Source: Eutypa lata (lineage: Eukaryota; Ascomycota; Sordariomycetes; Xylariales; Diatrypaceae). Taken from it: a stretch of DNA of 64,000 nt. Shown here piece after piece: positions 1-11,000 of this stretch. Numbering within the stretch: the first letter of the stretch is position 1; each line of letters begins with the position of its first letter. The stretch spans positions 930,001 to 994,000 of the forward strand of contig JAKULF010000014.1 of assembly GCA_022661535.1 (NCBI GenBank), given 5' to 3'. Under the pieces are notes generated by a model. It ran no database searches. It worked only from the letters and a program-made list of their open reading frames with translations, and had not been told where the DNA came from. Both the position numbers and the translations under genes were made by a program.

Positions 1-471
1 CCACACTACGAAGCTGTCAATAATGCTGAGCTAACCATGGAGCGTGGAAGCGATGGGAAGCTTAGGCTTATGCGTCGTGATGTTGTCAACACGATTGCTG
101 TCAACACGGGTACTATCAACATGAGTGAGTACACGTCTCCCCAACTCCTGCCACCTTCGAAAGATTGAAGACAAACTAAGTGATGAGACGTATAGATCCT
201 CGTAACAATTCCAACTGTGGACCCGGCAGCAACATTAATTCCACCAACTGCTTCGGTTGCAAAAACTGCACGAACTGCACTAATTGTGAGCAACCGAGTG
301 CTCCTTTTCCTCCGATATTAATCTCTTTACTTGCGTCGAGCTAACAACTCCCCTCTCAAATAGGTCCCCTCTCAAATAGGCTTCAACTGCGTGAACCTTC
401 TCAACTGTTCCAGCTGTTTCAATTGTTCCGGGCTGGTGAATTCGAGTAACATGCGCGGTATCCATATGTGA
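1..471 (+). CDS. Small Asn/Cys-repeat protein, 5'-truncated
   Basis: This is the 3' part of a spliced gene; the start lies left of the window. Exons 1-124, 196-285 and 380-471 join in frame. Intron 1 runs 125-195 (GTGAGT...TAG) and intron 2 runs 286-379 (GTGAGC...TAG). The visible product ends in a low-complexity tail in which Asn-Cys pairs recur every 3-5 residues (NCGPG, NCFGCKNC, TNCTNC, FNCVNLLNC, SSCFNC), giving about ten Cys in roughly 45 residues, then a TGA at 469-471. Upstream is a basic stretch (KLRLMRRDVVN) that could be a processing site. The Cys density suggests a disulfide-rich or metal-binding secreted peptide, but no signal peptide can be seen because the 5' end is missing. 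I do not recognise the family. The open frame throughout exon 1 and the two in-frame junctions support a real gene. Confidence 0.6.
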
Positions 472-1367
472 TACAGTGTCACACGGGGGTAGCTAGGACC
501 ACTTGAACCGACACAACGTCCGCATCTGCTTTAGTTAGGAGCTACTTGGAATTACACTCTTTTATTTATTGGGAAATGCAGTTTAAAGAATAGATACATG
601 TAATCACTTGGTTGTAATTGAGCTTTTACGTGTGGAGTGACCCATGTCTATCGAGAATCGAAACGTCATTTAAGAGACTACACATAGGAGACATAGCAGA
701 GAAACTATGACTGCCATTCAATTCCTCTAAATATGAGCACAGGTGATCAAATCGCCCCAAAGTGTGCAGAACAGCCCTTTAGTAGCATAGACACTCATTC
801 CCTTCCTTTCCCTTATAACGAACATAGGAAGCCTATCGCCCCCGATGCTGACATGAAAAAGTCAGACGCTGCCTGGGTAACGCGTGGTGAGAGGAGGTAT
901 AAGGTGAAGGTCTAAAATGGGGAGGTACGTTACCATCCCCGCTGGATATCCTTGAGGTGTTATATACAATGTAAGTACCTAATATAAAACCCCCTTTCTG
1001 TCAAGATGTATCATTATTGTCGTCATCTCATTTGCATGTCTTCCCTGGCCATGTCGTCTAATTCATCAGGTCTTTAACCTGTTTTCTGAGATAGATGCAG
1101 CCAGGGCCTCCCTAATTATATAACACATTATATGCACTGTAAAATGAACACCAAAGGGCATGGACTTTTCAAGAAAATTAATTTGTAGAGTATACCGTTT
1201 GATCGTGCGTCTATATCCCGACCCCGACTTCCACCCCCCTTTTTCCTCCACCCGCCTCAATCTCTCATCCATCTACACACCGTGAAGCAACCGAGTTGGA
1301 GAATTAGGTGTTACATACCACCACGAACTGTCGATGAGTAAAAGAAACAGCAGAGCGGTCAGCTTAT
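472..1367. other. Intergenic, no supported gene
   Basis: AT-rich spacer between the Cys-rich gene and the small zinc-type ORF. A 60-codon open frame on the + strand at 733-915 has no recognisable content. I see no RNA gene or repeat here. Confidence 0.5.
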
Positions 1368-1574
1368 CTATTCTATTGTATGAGCTAGCCCGTTTGTCGA
1401 AGACAGGGAATATTCGTTCTGGCACCGAGCGCAGATGACCAAATACGTCACCGTATCTCTCTGCCGGTAAACGCAGCGCGGCCGGTTGACGCAGCGGTCC
1501 CAGTCGCTCTGCAGCTCCTTCACTTGGTTATTGCACTGGCGGCATCGCCAAATGAAGCGGACGTATGAACACAT
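1368..1574 (-). CDS. Putative small zinc-binding protein (68 aa)
   Basis: A short frame starting at the ATG at 1574 and ending at 1368 encodes 68 residues with three Cys pairs: WRCRQC near residue 11, a CVNRPRC-type pair in the middle, and CARC near residue 50. The C-x2-C spacing at both ends is what a zinc ribbon or treble-clef knuckle would need. Small Cys-rich zinc-type proteins of this size are common and mostly unannotated in ascomycetes. The frame stays open further upstream, but that part is low-complexity His/Thr/Arg sequence translated from a (TG)n microsatellite, so I chose the internal ATG. No neighbour suggests a function. It could be chance; transcript evidence would settle it. 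Confidence 0.35.
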   Translation of the reverse strand: MCSYVRFIWRCRQCNNQVKELQSDWDRCVNRPRCVYRQRDTVTYLVICARCQNEYSLSSTNGLAHTIE

Positions 1575-1576
1575 TT

Positions 1577-1641
1577 CCCTTCCTTCCTTCCTTCCGCCCG
1601 CCGTGTGTGTGTGCCTGTGTGCCTGTGTGTATGTGTGGTGT
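1577..1641. repeat. (CTTC)n and (TG)n microsatellites
   Basis: Imperfect CTTC repeats at 1577-1595 are followed by a TG-rich tract at 1602-1641. Read from the minus strand they form the GGAA-rich and CA-rich sequence just upstream of the small zinc-type ORF. Confidence 0.8.
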
Positions 1642-2528
1642 TTTTGTTGGTGCTGGATTCTCCACGCGTGTGTCTTTCCTTTCTCTGTGTAGTTGGTGTG
1701 TTCCTGCAAGGCTTGTTCTGTTTCTGTTTCTGGGAGAAATTGTTTAATACGTCCGTAGCAGGTGATGATAATAATAATGGAAGGACAAAGGGCAAAAATG
1801 TCTTAAGTATATATAGTAGAGGGTTTGGCTTACGTAGGTAGCCTTTGTACAAAAGCGCGGTCGGCATGAGTAAGGCGACTCGTAGTATTATGCGCCGATT
1901 TAGATATATCCATCCATGTTGTCGTAGAACGCAAGGTCGGCTATTTGCTTTCGCATATGTCAAGACCTGCCCTTAGCTTGGCATGATGAGGGTGCTTGGT
2001 TGCTGCTCAATATGAAGGCTTTTGAAACATCAAGGATCGTTACACAATTTGACAGACAATATCGTTGATGAAATAAGTAAGAGATTATGATTTTGACACT
2101 GTTGTGACCTCATAACGTTTGCGTAGTAGTTGATGTAAGTGGTCAGGAGCAAGCGCCCTTCACGAACTCTTGATGTAAGTTGGGACGAAGCTACAATACG
2201 AGAAAGCTCTAGAACTCCGCATGAAACAAGTCCATCCGTCACATAAGGAAGCATCATAATCTCGTCGATGAGCCCTTTGAACCTAACTCTAGCTGTCTTA
2301 TTCATAGAGTGACACAATGTTCTTTACCGTAAACCCATCCAAGACCTCCCTTCTAACCGGCGATCCATGCCATGCCATGCCATCCATCCATCCCCCCTGG
2401 GTCCGGATCATTGTACATGGAAATCCCCTTTTCATTCCTAACGTCATGTCATCATACGGTACCATTCTATGCTATCACATCCTATGTAATACCACGTTTT
2501 CAAGCCCCATTCCACAACTATTCTCTCT
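1642..2528. other. Intergenic, downstream of LSG1
   Basis: Spacer holding the 3' flank of LSG1. It contains a short CCATG/CCATC tandem run near 2365-2395. Open frames on both strands here (for example 1520-1963 minus and 2317-2751 plus) have low-complexity or nondescript translations and are not called. Confidence 0.5.
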
Positions 2529-4658
2529 CTACTCTAGCTGCGTAGTACTCCCACCCTTCTTCCCCCCTTTCCCCTTAGGCCCTCCTTTGAAGTGTTTCTT
2601 GCTTCCTCCAAGCTGGATCTCGCTAGGATCGAGGCCCGTCTCGAGGGCGATCATAGCGCGGGCCTTGCGCCCGCTGAACTGCTTGGCGCGCGTCTGCGCC
2701 TGGTCGCGGCCATGCTGCGTGTACTTGTGGTTGAAAGGCCTACTGAGGTGACCAGCGTTGCCGCTGCCGCTCGGTGCAAAGAACGCCTTGTCGAGGCGCT
2801 TCGACTTGGCGCCTGCCGGGAGCGCAGCAAACTCGGGATCGGCGGCGACGGATGATTCTCCGTCGTCGACATCATCATCATCATCATCCCCGTCGACTTG
2901 GAGTTGGTCTAGGGCGGCGAGTAGAGCGGCCCGTCGTTTCTCCGGCAGGTGCGCCGAGTCGTATAGCTCGCGGTTGAACTCGGCGGCGTCGCCTCCGTAC
3001 CCCGGGGGCGGCTCGACGTGCAGCAGCTTTCCGTTGACGTAGTCCTTGAGGACAATACGCGCGGCGCGCGACTCATCCGGCTGCCCAACACCCTGAGTCT
3101 GGAAGCCGCGTGCCTTGGCGTAGGCGGACAAAAATTCGCTGGCTGAAGGTATGCCTGTACCGCCTTCCTCGATCGGTCGGGTGTCGATATGTATGCCGTA
3201 TATGGCCTCTAGGAATGGCTGGGGTACCCTCTTGGTGATGAGCCCAGCCGGCCCAGTGTACTCTCGGAGCTGGTCAATTGGCAAGACACCGTTGCAGACC
3301 AAGTCGGCTTTGGTGGTGGCGAAGTTAGGGAAGACTAGACCAGGACAATCGCAGAGGACAACTTTCTCGCTGAGATGAATGGTCTGGAAATGCTTCGTCT
3401 TTCCTGGAGTCGCCGAGACGGACACTTTCTTGGCACCGATTAATGCGTTGATGGTTGATGACTTTCCTACGTTAGGATATCCCACTAGACCAATTTCTAG
3501 CTTTCCTATATGTGGATTAGTATATAATGATACACAATGAAGTTAGAAGGCGTGGATATAGACTTACCATCAGAGTCGGGGGCATGCTGAAGGAATATAT
3601 CCTCTAATTCCTCAACTGTTAATATCCGTGTATCGTCGTCAGTGTCGACTTCTAATGGTACACCAGCACCTTCGTCCTCGCTCTCTTCGTCGCTTTCAGA
3701 TCCTTCTTGGTCCTCATCTTCTGATGATTGTGTCTTCTGAGTTCTGGGTATTGTCTTCGGGTTGGCACTCTGTCCATTGTCGGGCTCTTCAGGTTCATCT
3801 AGAAGGTCCCGTTCCTCGATTAACTGTTTGGCCAAACTGGCAGAGAAGAAACGATAAGCGATCTTGTTGTCTTTGAAGTATGTGGCCCACTCTCTCCTCT
3901 GTTTTGTCGACATCATGTCTGCCTTGTTGACTAGAAGTAGGTTTTGCTTCTTCGGGTCCACATCTTTCACATAATACTCAAGATCTTCAGATCGGAACAT
4001 CAGGGGGTTTCGGGCATCTACGATCTGGACAACGAGATCTGATCGTTCAATGACACGCCACAGCTGTCTCCAAACTTCCAAATTGCGCTCGAACGGAGTC
4101 ATAAGCAGATCTTGGTTTTCCTGTAGTTCAGCCAAGCCTCGTCTCCAGTTAAGGAAGCTTTCTCTCTCTAGGACATCCAGTTCCTGAGCTGTGGTGTTTT
4201 CATCCCATTTTGGCCTTCGCGGCACGGATAATCTAGCCCTATGTGCTTGTTGCTTGCTTAAAATGTTGCGCTCTTCTGCGGCTGACAGCAGGTAGGGGTT
4301 TCTCTGGTCTGTATGTATGATCTTGACGTTGTTCATCTTCTCTGCAGTAAAGTCGGTACCAGCTAGCTCAGCAGTTGCTAAGAACTCATCCATTGCGCTT
4401 TGTTCTGTTACTGAGCGCATCTTAACCCATGCTGCTTCTTTCCGATCGTTTGTGATATACTATATGATTCATCAATTAGTATCCATTATAGAAGATGATA
4501 TAATGTTGAATCTAACCACATACTTCTTCGCCTGTAGCGTGGTTGACTCTCGTGACTCCTGTTCCTTTCTTGCGATCAGAGCCCTTTCCCTTGCCGAAGC
4601 GATCGTTCATCAGGGTATTCCCGAGCCCAACGGATTGCTTAGACTTGGCTTTCGGCAT
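2529..4658 (-). CDS. LSG1: Large-subunit GTPase 1 (60S export/maturation GTPase)
   Basis: Three exons, 4658-4524, 4459-3568 and 3505-2529, encode about 667 aa (yeast Lsg1 is about 640). Both introns have GT donors (GTATGT, GTAAGT) and TAG acceptors, and all junctions keep frame. The product is a circularly permuted GTPase of the YlqF/YawG type: the G4 motif NKAD (about 223-226) precedes G1 GYPNVGKS (about 351-358) and G3 DCPG (about 395-398). An acidic Ser/Asp/Glu insert lies between G4 and G1, and the tail is Lys/Gly-rich. The N-terminus and the segment VTEQSAMDEFLATAELAGT are typical of Lsg1. Lsg1 is a cytoplasmic GTPase that triggers release of the export adaptor Nmd3 from pre-60S subunits. 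The start is the first ATG of the conserved MPKAKSKQ N-terminus. It is transcribed divergently from LTV1. Confidence 0.95.
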
Positions 4659-5098
4659 CTTGAACGAATGATAGCCAAATTGTGTGAATAGAAGTATATA
4701 ATTAAATAGTTCTCAGGATTGAATACTTTAAATACTTGATTTATTCTCTAATTACGAAAATATAAAAATCAAGTAATTGTATAAGAGATGGTCAATTGAC
4801 TGAACTGACCTGAAGTGATGGGATGGGACCGCTGAATAATGGAGGGGCAAATTATTTTTGCGTCACTGGTCGCACTCCCGCTCACTGATAAGCCTCGATA
4901 AGAACATTACCCCACCAAACTTTTTTTAACGGTTCGGTTTAGTTAGTTGAAAGTCGTCTAATCGTCCCGGGGGAGGCCCAATGCCACTTTAACTATTCCT
5001 ACCTACGTAAAAGGAAGGCTACGGGAATCCTCTCATTATCAAGGGATTTATTTCCATACGACAATTCAACAAGGTATCTCACATATAATCTAGCCAAG
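4659..5098. promoter_or_regulatory. Bidirectional LSG1/LTV1 promoter region
   Basis: The two start codons are only 440 bp apart and face away from each other, so this stretch must hold both promoters and 5' leaders. It contains a perfect 10-bp inverted repeat (4733-4742 and 4766-4775, TACTTGATTT) around an AT-rich core, and a T/A-rich stretch near 4852. I cannot identify a specific factor site. That it co-regulates 60S and 40S maturation factors is inference from gene function and layout. Confidence 0.6.
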
Positions 5099-6662
5099 AT
5101 GCCTAAAGGAAAGTGGATGTAAGTATTAACATGACCTACATATGTATGTATGTATAATCTGAACATATCCTCTAACACACACAACCCTCCGCGACAACAG
5201 CGACAAGAAGACGGCCCAGCACTTCACCCTAGTGCACCGTCCGCAGAATGACCCCCTGATCCACGACAGCGACGCGCCGTCGATGGTGCTGAACCCGACG
5301 AACGCCCCCAACAGCCACAAGGTGAAGAAGCTGGACGACCTGGCCTCCGAGCTGGGGTCCGACGCTGTCCGCATCCGCGCCAACGAGGGCGAGGCCGCCA
5401 ACCACGGCGTGTACTTCGACGACACCGAGTACGACTACATGCAACATCTGCGGGATCTGAACTCATCAGGTGGCGGTGGAACTGGAGACGTCGTCTTCGT
5501 AGAAGCCAAGCAGGACAAGGACAAGAACAAGAACAAGGGAGGAAAAGGCAAGCAGAGTCTAGAGGACGCATTGCGCCAGCTCGACGTTGAGGATGTGGAG
5601 CGCAAGAAGCGCGAGCTCCTCGATGAGGATTTCCTGCCCTCGAAGAACCTGCGCCGCATCACGTACCAGGCCCAGCAGGACGTGCCCGACGCCATCGGCG
5701 GCTTCCAGCCCGACATGGATCCGCGCCTGCGGGAGGTGCTCGAGGCCCTAGAGGACGAGGCCTATGTTGACGATGAAGAGGACGATATCTTCCAGCAGCT
5801 GGCTAAGGACGGGCGGGAGCTCGACAGTTTCGAGTTCGAGGAGCAGGGGGATTTCTTCGACGACGAGGAAGATGGTGGTGGTTGGGAGTCCGACGATACG
5901 GCGAAGCCGAACCGGGAATACAAGGATGAGGTACCCTCTCTAGTCCCGATCGCCAACCCAGCAGGCGGAGAAGGCGGAGAAGACGCACACAACGAGAACT
6001 GGCTTGAGGACTTCAAGCAGTTCAAGAAAGACCAGAAACAACAACCTGCAGCACTAAAGAAGAAGACACCCCTGCCGCCACCATCCAACTCCGACCTGCA
6101 ATCGTCGCTCTTCACAACGACGACGAACGGCGGGCTGCGGCGCAAGAAACGCAAGGGCGCGCTGACGAACCAGTCGGGGTACAGCATGACATCCTCGTCG
6201 ATGGTGCGAACGGAGCAGCTCGGGATTCTAGACGAACGGTTCGAGCAGATGGAGGCACGACACTACAATCCGGCCTTCGACGAGGGCGGCGAGGACGGCG
6301 AGAGCCTGATATACGGTGGTGATGACGATGACAATGATGGCACCGCATCCGCGGTGTCGGGAGCGACTGGGATGTCGACGGCGTCGAGCGTTACGGGCGC
6401 GACACGGCACGACTTCGACGATATCCTGGATGACTTCCTAGGCGGCTACTCGATGCACGGCAAGAAGCATATCAAGAAGGGCGGGTGGAAGAACGGCGTC
6501 GAACAGTACGATGAGATCCGGCGGGAGCTAGGCCCCGCTCACACGAGAGGTCGATATGGAGCCAGCAGTAGTGGCGGCAAGTCAAACCAGCAGCAGCAAT
6601 CGGGTGCGAAAGGGGCGGCTGCTCTGGCGTTTGGCGCGCCTGCTGCGGCTTCTTCGAGGTGA
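5099..6662 (+). CDS. LTV1: 40S biogenesis/export factor Ltv1
   Basis: Exon 1 (5099-5118) encodes only MPKGKW and the first two bases of the next codon. An 82-nt intron (GTAAGT...CAG) joins it to 5201-6662, giving 493 aa. The reconstructed N-terminus (MPKGKWIDKKTAQHFTLVHR) matches the conserved Ltv1 start, so the tiny first exon is well supported. The protein is very acidic, with many Asp/Glu clusters, a central LRRITYQ-like segment and a Gly/Ser/Gln-rich C-terminus, as in other Ltv1 proteins. Ltv1 binds pre-40S particles near Rps3/Rps20 and is phosphorylated off during late cytoplasmic maturation; it also supports nuclear export in yeast. It shares its promoter region with LSG1. Length is close to yeast Ltv1 (463 aa). 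Confidence 0.93.
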
Positions 6663-7612
6663 AAAGGGGGTGGGTGAAAATTTACGATCTCAAATGAAAT
6701 GAAAACAAAATAAATCAGGGAGTGTTATGTGTGCGCGCATCGGTAGCGGATCACATACGCGGGATGGAACTTACCAGGTAGAGAAAAGATACCCCTAATA
6801 AATATAGCTCGCGATCCTTTCAGGTTTGGGCGACATAAGTATTATTGTATATGTCACCCTCCCCCGTGCCACTACTACTAACTCAGCTTGTATAATTAAA
6901 ATTGCGTGTTGCATGAAACAAGACTAAGGCACTTGATATCCAACATCACGGCAATTTATATACGCATACAAAAAAGGGAAGTAGATATCTTCATCAATTG
7001 GTTCTCATTGTACTCCTACATACGTAGATACCTTACACACCCGTTTCATAGGAACATAGGGTAGGGCGGTGCGGCGCGATGTAATGCGATATGATGCGAT
7101 GCGATGCATATGTGTAATCTTACAGCTGACGACAGCAAGTAAACATCTCGATGTATATGTGCGCTCAGGGTTTTACCAAAAAAGTCAAACAAGATCAACC
7201 TAGCCGGAGAGCGGTTTCTCTCAATAAGGAGTGTCCTCTACACGAGGTTGAAATCAGTTGCGCTCGACGACGGTAAAGGGCGAGGCGATACAACGAGTTT
7301 TGTACAAGAATTTGGTAATCCAGAAGGCGCAGAACTCGGTGGCCGCATGATAGCTATTGATATGTCATAGGGAGTCGGGTAGAGTAGCAGATTAAAGATT
7401 CTGTGTCAAGGCGAAGCGGCTCGACCGATCAACCCGGTATCCAGAAAGCTACCTCCCCGGCGTTTATCCTGCGTGTGCCGTCGCATTGCGTGAACGATCC
7501 AGCCTACTATGCGCCGCACGAAGGATGCTTCGTCCAACGCTTCATCTAGCTTATTGTCTCGTACGTTCCTTCCAGGGCCCCCGTTTAGCCCGCCCGATTC
7601 AAGGTCTCTCTC
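6663..7612. other. Convergent 3' spacer between LTV1 and taxilin gene
   Basis: About 950 bp holding both 3' untranslated regions. A short GATGCGAT-type direct repeat lies near 7078-7110. No gene is supported. Confidence 0.5.
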
Positions 7613-9851
7613 CTAGTTGCGGTGACCGTTGACCGCAGCCGCGACGTGGGGTGGGTTCGGGGGGCGTTCGGGGCCGTAAGCGCCAGGGATAGCGCCGGTA
7701 GGAAGTAGTTCTTCCTCGGTATCATCGTCATCGAACTCGCCTTCGCTGACTTCTTCCTCGTCCTCGTCATACTCGTACTCGCTAGCCTCATCATCGCCAT
7801 CGTCAAGCTCGCCAGCTTCGGAGCCGTTCACTCCCACCGCTGCTGTCGGCATAGGTCCAGTTCCCTCGACGCCGGAAGACGTTGTTGGGGCGTAACAGCT
7901 CTCAACGGTGCCCTGCATCCCCTGGGGGATACCGCGGCCTTGCTGCTGCATCTGGCCGATGATGCTGGTGAGCTTATCGTTCTTTTTGCGGATATCGTCG
8001 AGGTCGCGGATTAGCTTCGTACGCTCCTCGGCTAGCTTGAAGATATTCTGGTTGAGGGCGTCATGTTTCCGCTTGTAGTTGTCATTCTCCTTCTCCAGCT
8101 TCTTAGTCTTCTTGGACATATCCTCCATCTCCTTGCGAAACGTCAGGAACAAATCGTTACTATTGTTCAGCGTATCCTCGACCTCGCCGGCTGTTAATGC
8201 TTGCGCTCTCCCAGAAGGAGGGGGGCTATAGCTGTAGGGGTGATGATTGCGATGACGCTTATGCTTGAGCTTAGACTCCAAGTTTGCCATCCTGCAGGGG
8301 GTTGGGAGTGATATTGATAGTGACGGCCCATTGTGATAGTGATAGTGGGTGGTGGGGTAGCATAGTGTTGAAGAAAGAGACCACACATACCTGCTTAAAT
8401 TTCTCGACGTAAACATTGAGTTGGTTGCGCAACTCCGTCTCGGTCTTGGTGAAGGTGAGTACTTGGCTGTTCAGCTGGTTCGCGCGTCTCGCTTCGCCCT
8501 CGGCAGCTTTCTTCTGTTCCTCATACCGCGCCATATTCCATTGTACCTCGATCTCCTTAGTACGCATAGCTGAATGGAAATGCAATTCTCGCAGTTCGTA
8601 TTGATCGATGAGGGATTTGAAGCGTGCTTTGAATCTGTATACGACGTCAGAACGAGTCTGTGGAGGGATATAGCGAGATAGCAGAGCAGCATACAGTTCT
8701 TCTGCCTTCATATAAACCACTTGCTTGCGCGGATTGTCTTTTTCTTCTTGGTACCCTTCTAACGTCTCCAACACCTTCTTGAACCGATCGTCAGATGAAG
8801 TTTTCAGTCGGTCATGCGCATCATTTAAGGCTCGATGTTCGTTCTAGAACCCCATATAGATCAGCTCAAACTCCGCAAGTTCCGAATAGGCCGCTCAACG
8901 CAAAATACCTTCAACTTGTTGTTTTCTTTCTGTAATTCTCGGCATAGTTTCTCTAGCTTCTCCTTTAGGCCAATTTGCTTGCTCAGGTCGGTACGGCTTG
9001 TATCCTTTTCCTTCTGTAGTTGGTCTGCGCGCTTTTTATTCTTGATATTATCACGTTCTAGGCGCTTCATGTTTGCGAATAGTTCTGACGATCGTTTGGT
9101 AAGGAGGTCGATTTTGTCCATTTCGTTCATTTTATTCATCTGATGGTTGAGTTCACGATTTGCCTTCCGGACTTCGCGATCTACGAGCAAAGAGAAAGGT
9201 CAGCCATGATCCAATACCTACTAACATCAGCAACGATAAGCTGAGTCCTAAGCTGTGGTGTTTCGGTAGACAGGAAGCGACGGAGCAGAGCACGTGGTAA
9301 GCTGCTGCGCGTCTATCCGCACAACCACCACGTATGCTAAAATGTGATAGTAACAACATATGCTCTAGATCGTCTATTGGTTGAACTTTTATGCTGATAT
9401 ATATATCTGACGTCCAGCGTCTTTTCCTCCATATCGACATCGAGTCATAGTTGGACATGAGGTGGTTTATGAGAACGCCATACCACGCTTTCTTAAGGAC
9501 AAAAAGAAGGCGGGGAGTGAACCTACCAATCTCGGCCTCCTGTTCCTTCTCTGCAGCAGTGTCAACCTCGAGTTGGGAGATCCTGGCAGCTACAAGTTTC
9601 GAGGCTTCGCTTGAATCAAGCGCCTTCTTGCCCTTGCTCTTCTTGGCAGCGGCATTGGCGGTCATTGCGGGGGTTGGTGTCGGGGCCGGTCGGGGATCTT
9701 GTACGGGAGCATGGTGGTGGTGATGATGGTGATGGTGGTGACCATTCGTCAAGGGCGGATCGTCATGCGCATGAATAGAAGATGTGCCGTTAGGTAAGGA
9801 TGCAAGCGGGGCAGGTGTCGCCGAAGCGGACCGTGGGTTCGCAGTCGACAT
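7613..9851 (-). CDS. Taxilin-family coiled-coil protein
   Basis: Four exons, 9851-9527, 9180-8909, 8842/8843-8391 and 8182-7613, encode about 539 aa. Order of features: a Pro/Ala/Ser-rich N-terminus with ten consecutive His (about residues 40-50), a long coiled coil with the taxilin signature (SELFANMKRLERDN, CRELQKENNKLK, NSNDLFLTFRKEMEDM, KKTKKLEKEN), and a strongly acidic C-terminus (EYDEDEEE). Taxilins bind syntaxins and the nascent polypeptide-associated complex in animals; the role in fungi is poorly known. The last acceptor is not clear-cut: I chose the AG before GTCGAG at 8182 because it sits just after a TTAAC branch-like site and restores the conserved KFKQ-VEDTLNNSNDLF spacing. Other AGs upstream break frame or lengthen the protein. 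Confidence 0.85.
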
Positions 9852-11000
9852 ATTCTTCCTCTATCCGAGCCTGAGATATACGTGAATGTGAATGTCGACG
9901 TGGGCGCGGAGTAGTGGCTGCAGCTGCACTGTGACGAATAGCAAGTCAGTTAGGGCATACTTTGTAGTTGATTGGTATATAACGGCAATTACCTTAATAT
10001 CTTCATGAGAAATAAACCGTCGTGCTGTATTGCTGGGAATTTGTTCTAAATAGGTAGATTGTCGCGTTGAGACTCGGAATGGTATTTCGTAAGGGCAAAT
10101 GTCTCGTGGTCAGTGACGGTGGTGGGTGGTGGTGTTGTCACTTGAATCATGGATGAAGACTTTGACGTTGGGATCCAGTAGCGCCGCATAATACAGTGGT
10201 AGTAAGTCTTATTTAGCAGAGATGTAATCGGCTTCGTGCACTAGAAATTAGGCTTACTTAGCTAAATTACTGGGTAGGCAAGTAGGAGGTAGGTAGGTAG
10301 AATAATTTACTACATAACCACATAGTTACATACATACATACATCCATTAGATGGGTAATGACGGATGATAATAGGCCAGTTGCCCGACAATTTACGTAGT
10401 TAGCCCTTGTGCTTACATATACGTCAATACATATGTTGCTTGATATCAACAATACCACCAGTCATACCCCTATTAAAGTCTCCTTACATGCTGTAACCCT
10501 GGCTGCCTGGGTTAGGTAATTGGCAATATAGATACATATATGTGATATGCTTATTATCTGTTTAGAACAACTCGGTTGAAGAATAGGAACTATTCATCAA
10601 GCAGTCATTATGACTATAGAAACATACACAAGATCCCTCAAGGTACCCCTTACAGTCTCAACATTCAAAAGTACTTACTATGTTCGTTTGGCCTTAGTAT
10701 AACGTCACCATATCACGTTCTTTTGAAATTAAGGATGATTTACTTGCCTTATGCCCCGAAGACAGAAATAATGCTGACAAGAAAGAATAAGCTAGAATGC
10801 AAAAATTTAAAAAGATTAACGAAGGTGGTGGGACTTGAATCCACAACTTGATACTTACTACTCACTACTTACAAGCTACCTAGTTAGGTAATGGGAGAAA
10901 CCGCATCTACCTCTGACCATCTATTTACCTTGACGCGGGGGCAAAAAAAAAGGGAAGAAAAAGGTGATGAAACACATTGTAACATGTAAAAAAGAAAGCT
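9852..11000. other. Intergenic, with GTAG/CATA microsatellites
   Basis: Promoter side of the taxilin gene and a spacer before the tRNA. At about 10266-10345 there are short (GTAG)n and (CATA)n tracts. A T-arm-like string at about 10826-10850 was considered as a tRNA relic and rejected. No gene is supported. Confidence 0.5.

Noticed and set aside
733..915. 60-codon plus frame in the left spacer
   Set aside because: Short, nondescript, no spliced extension with coding character.
1520..1963. 147-codon minus frame over the microsatellites
   Set aside because: Mostly translation of CA-repeat and GGAA-repeat DNA.
10820..10860. T-arm-like string (TGGATTCAAGTCCCACC on the minus strand) suggesting a second tRNA
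   Set aside because: The T stem has an A-C mismatch next to the loop and no matching acceptor, D arm or anticodon arm lies upstream. Probably chance or a relic.
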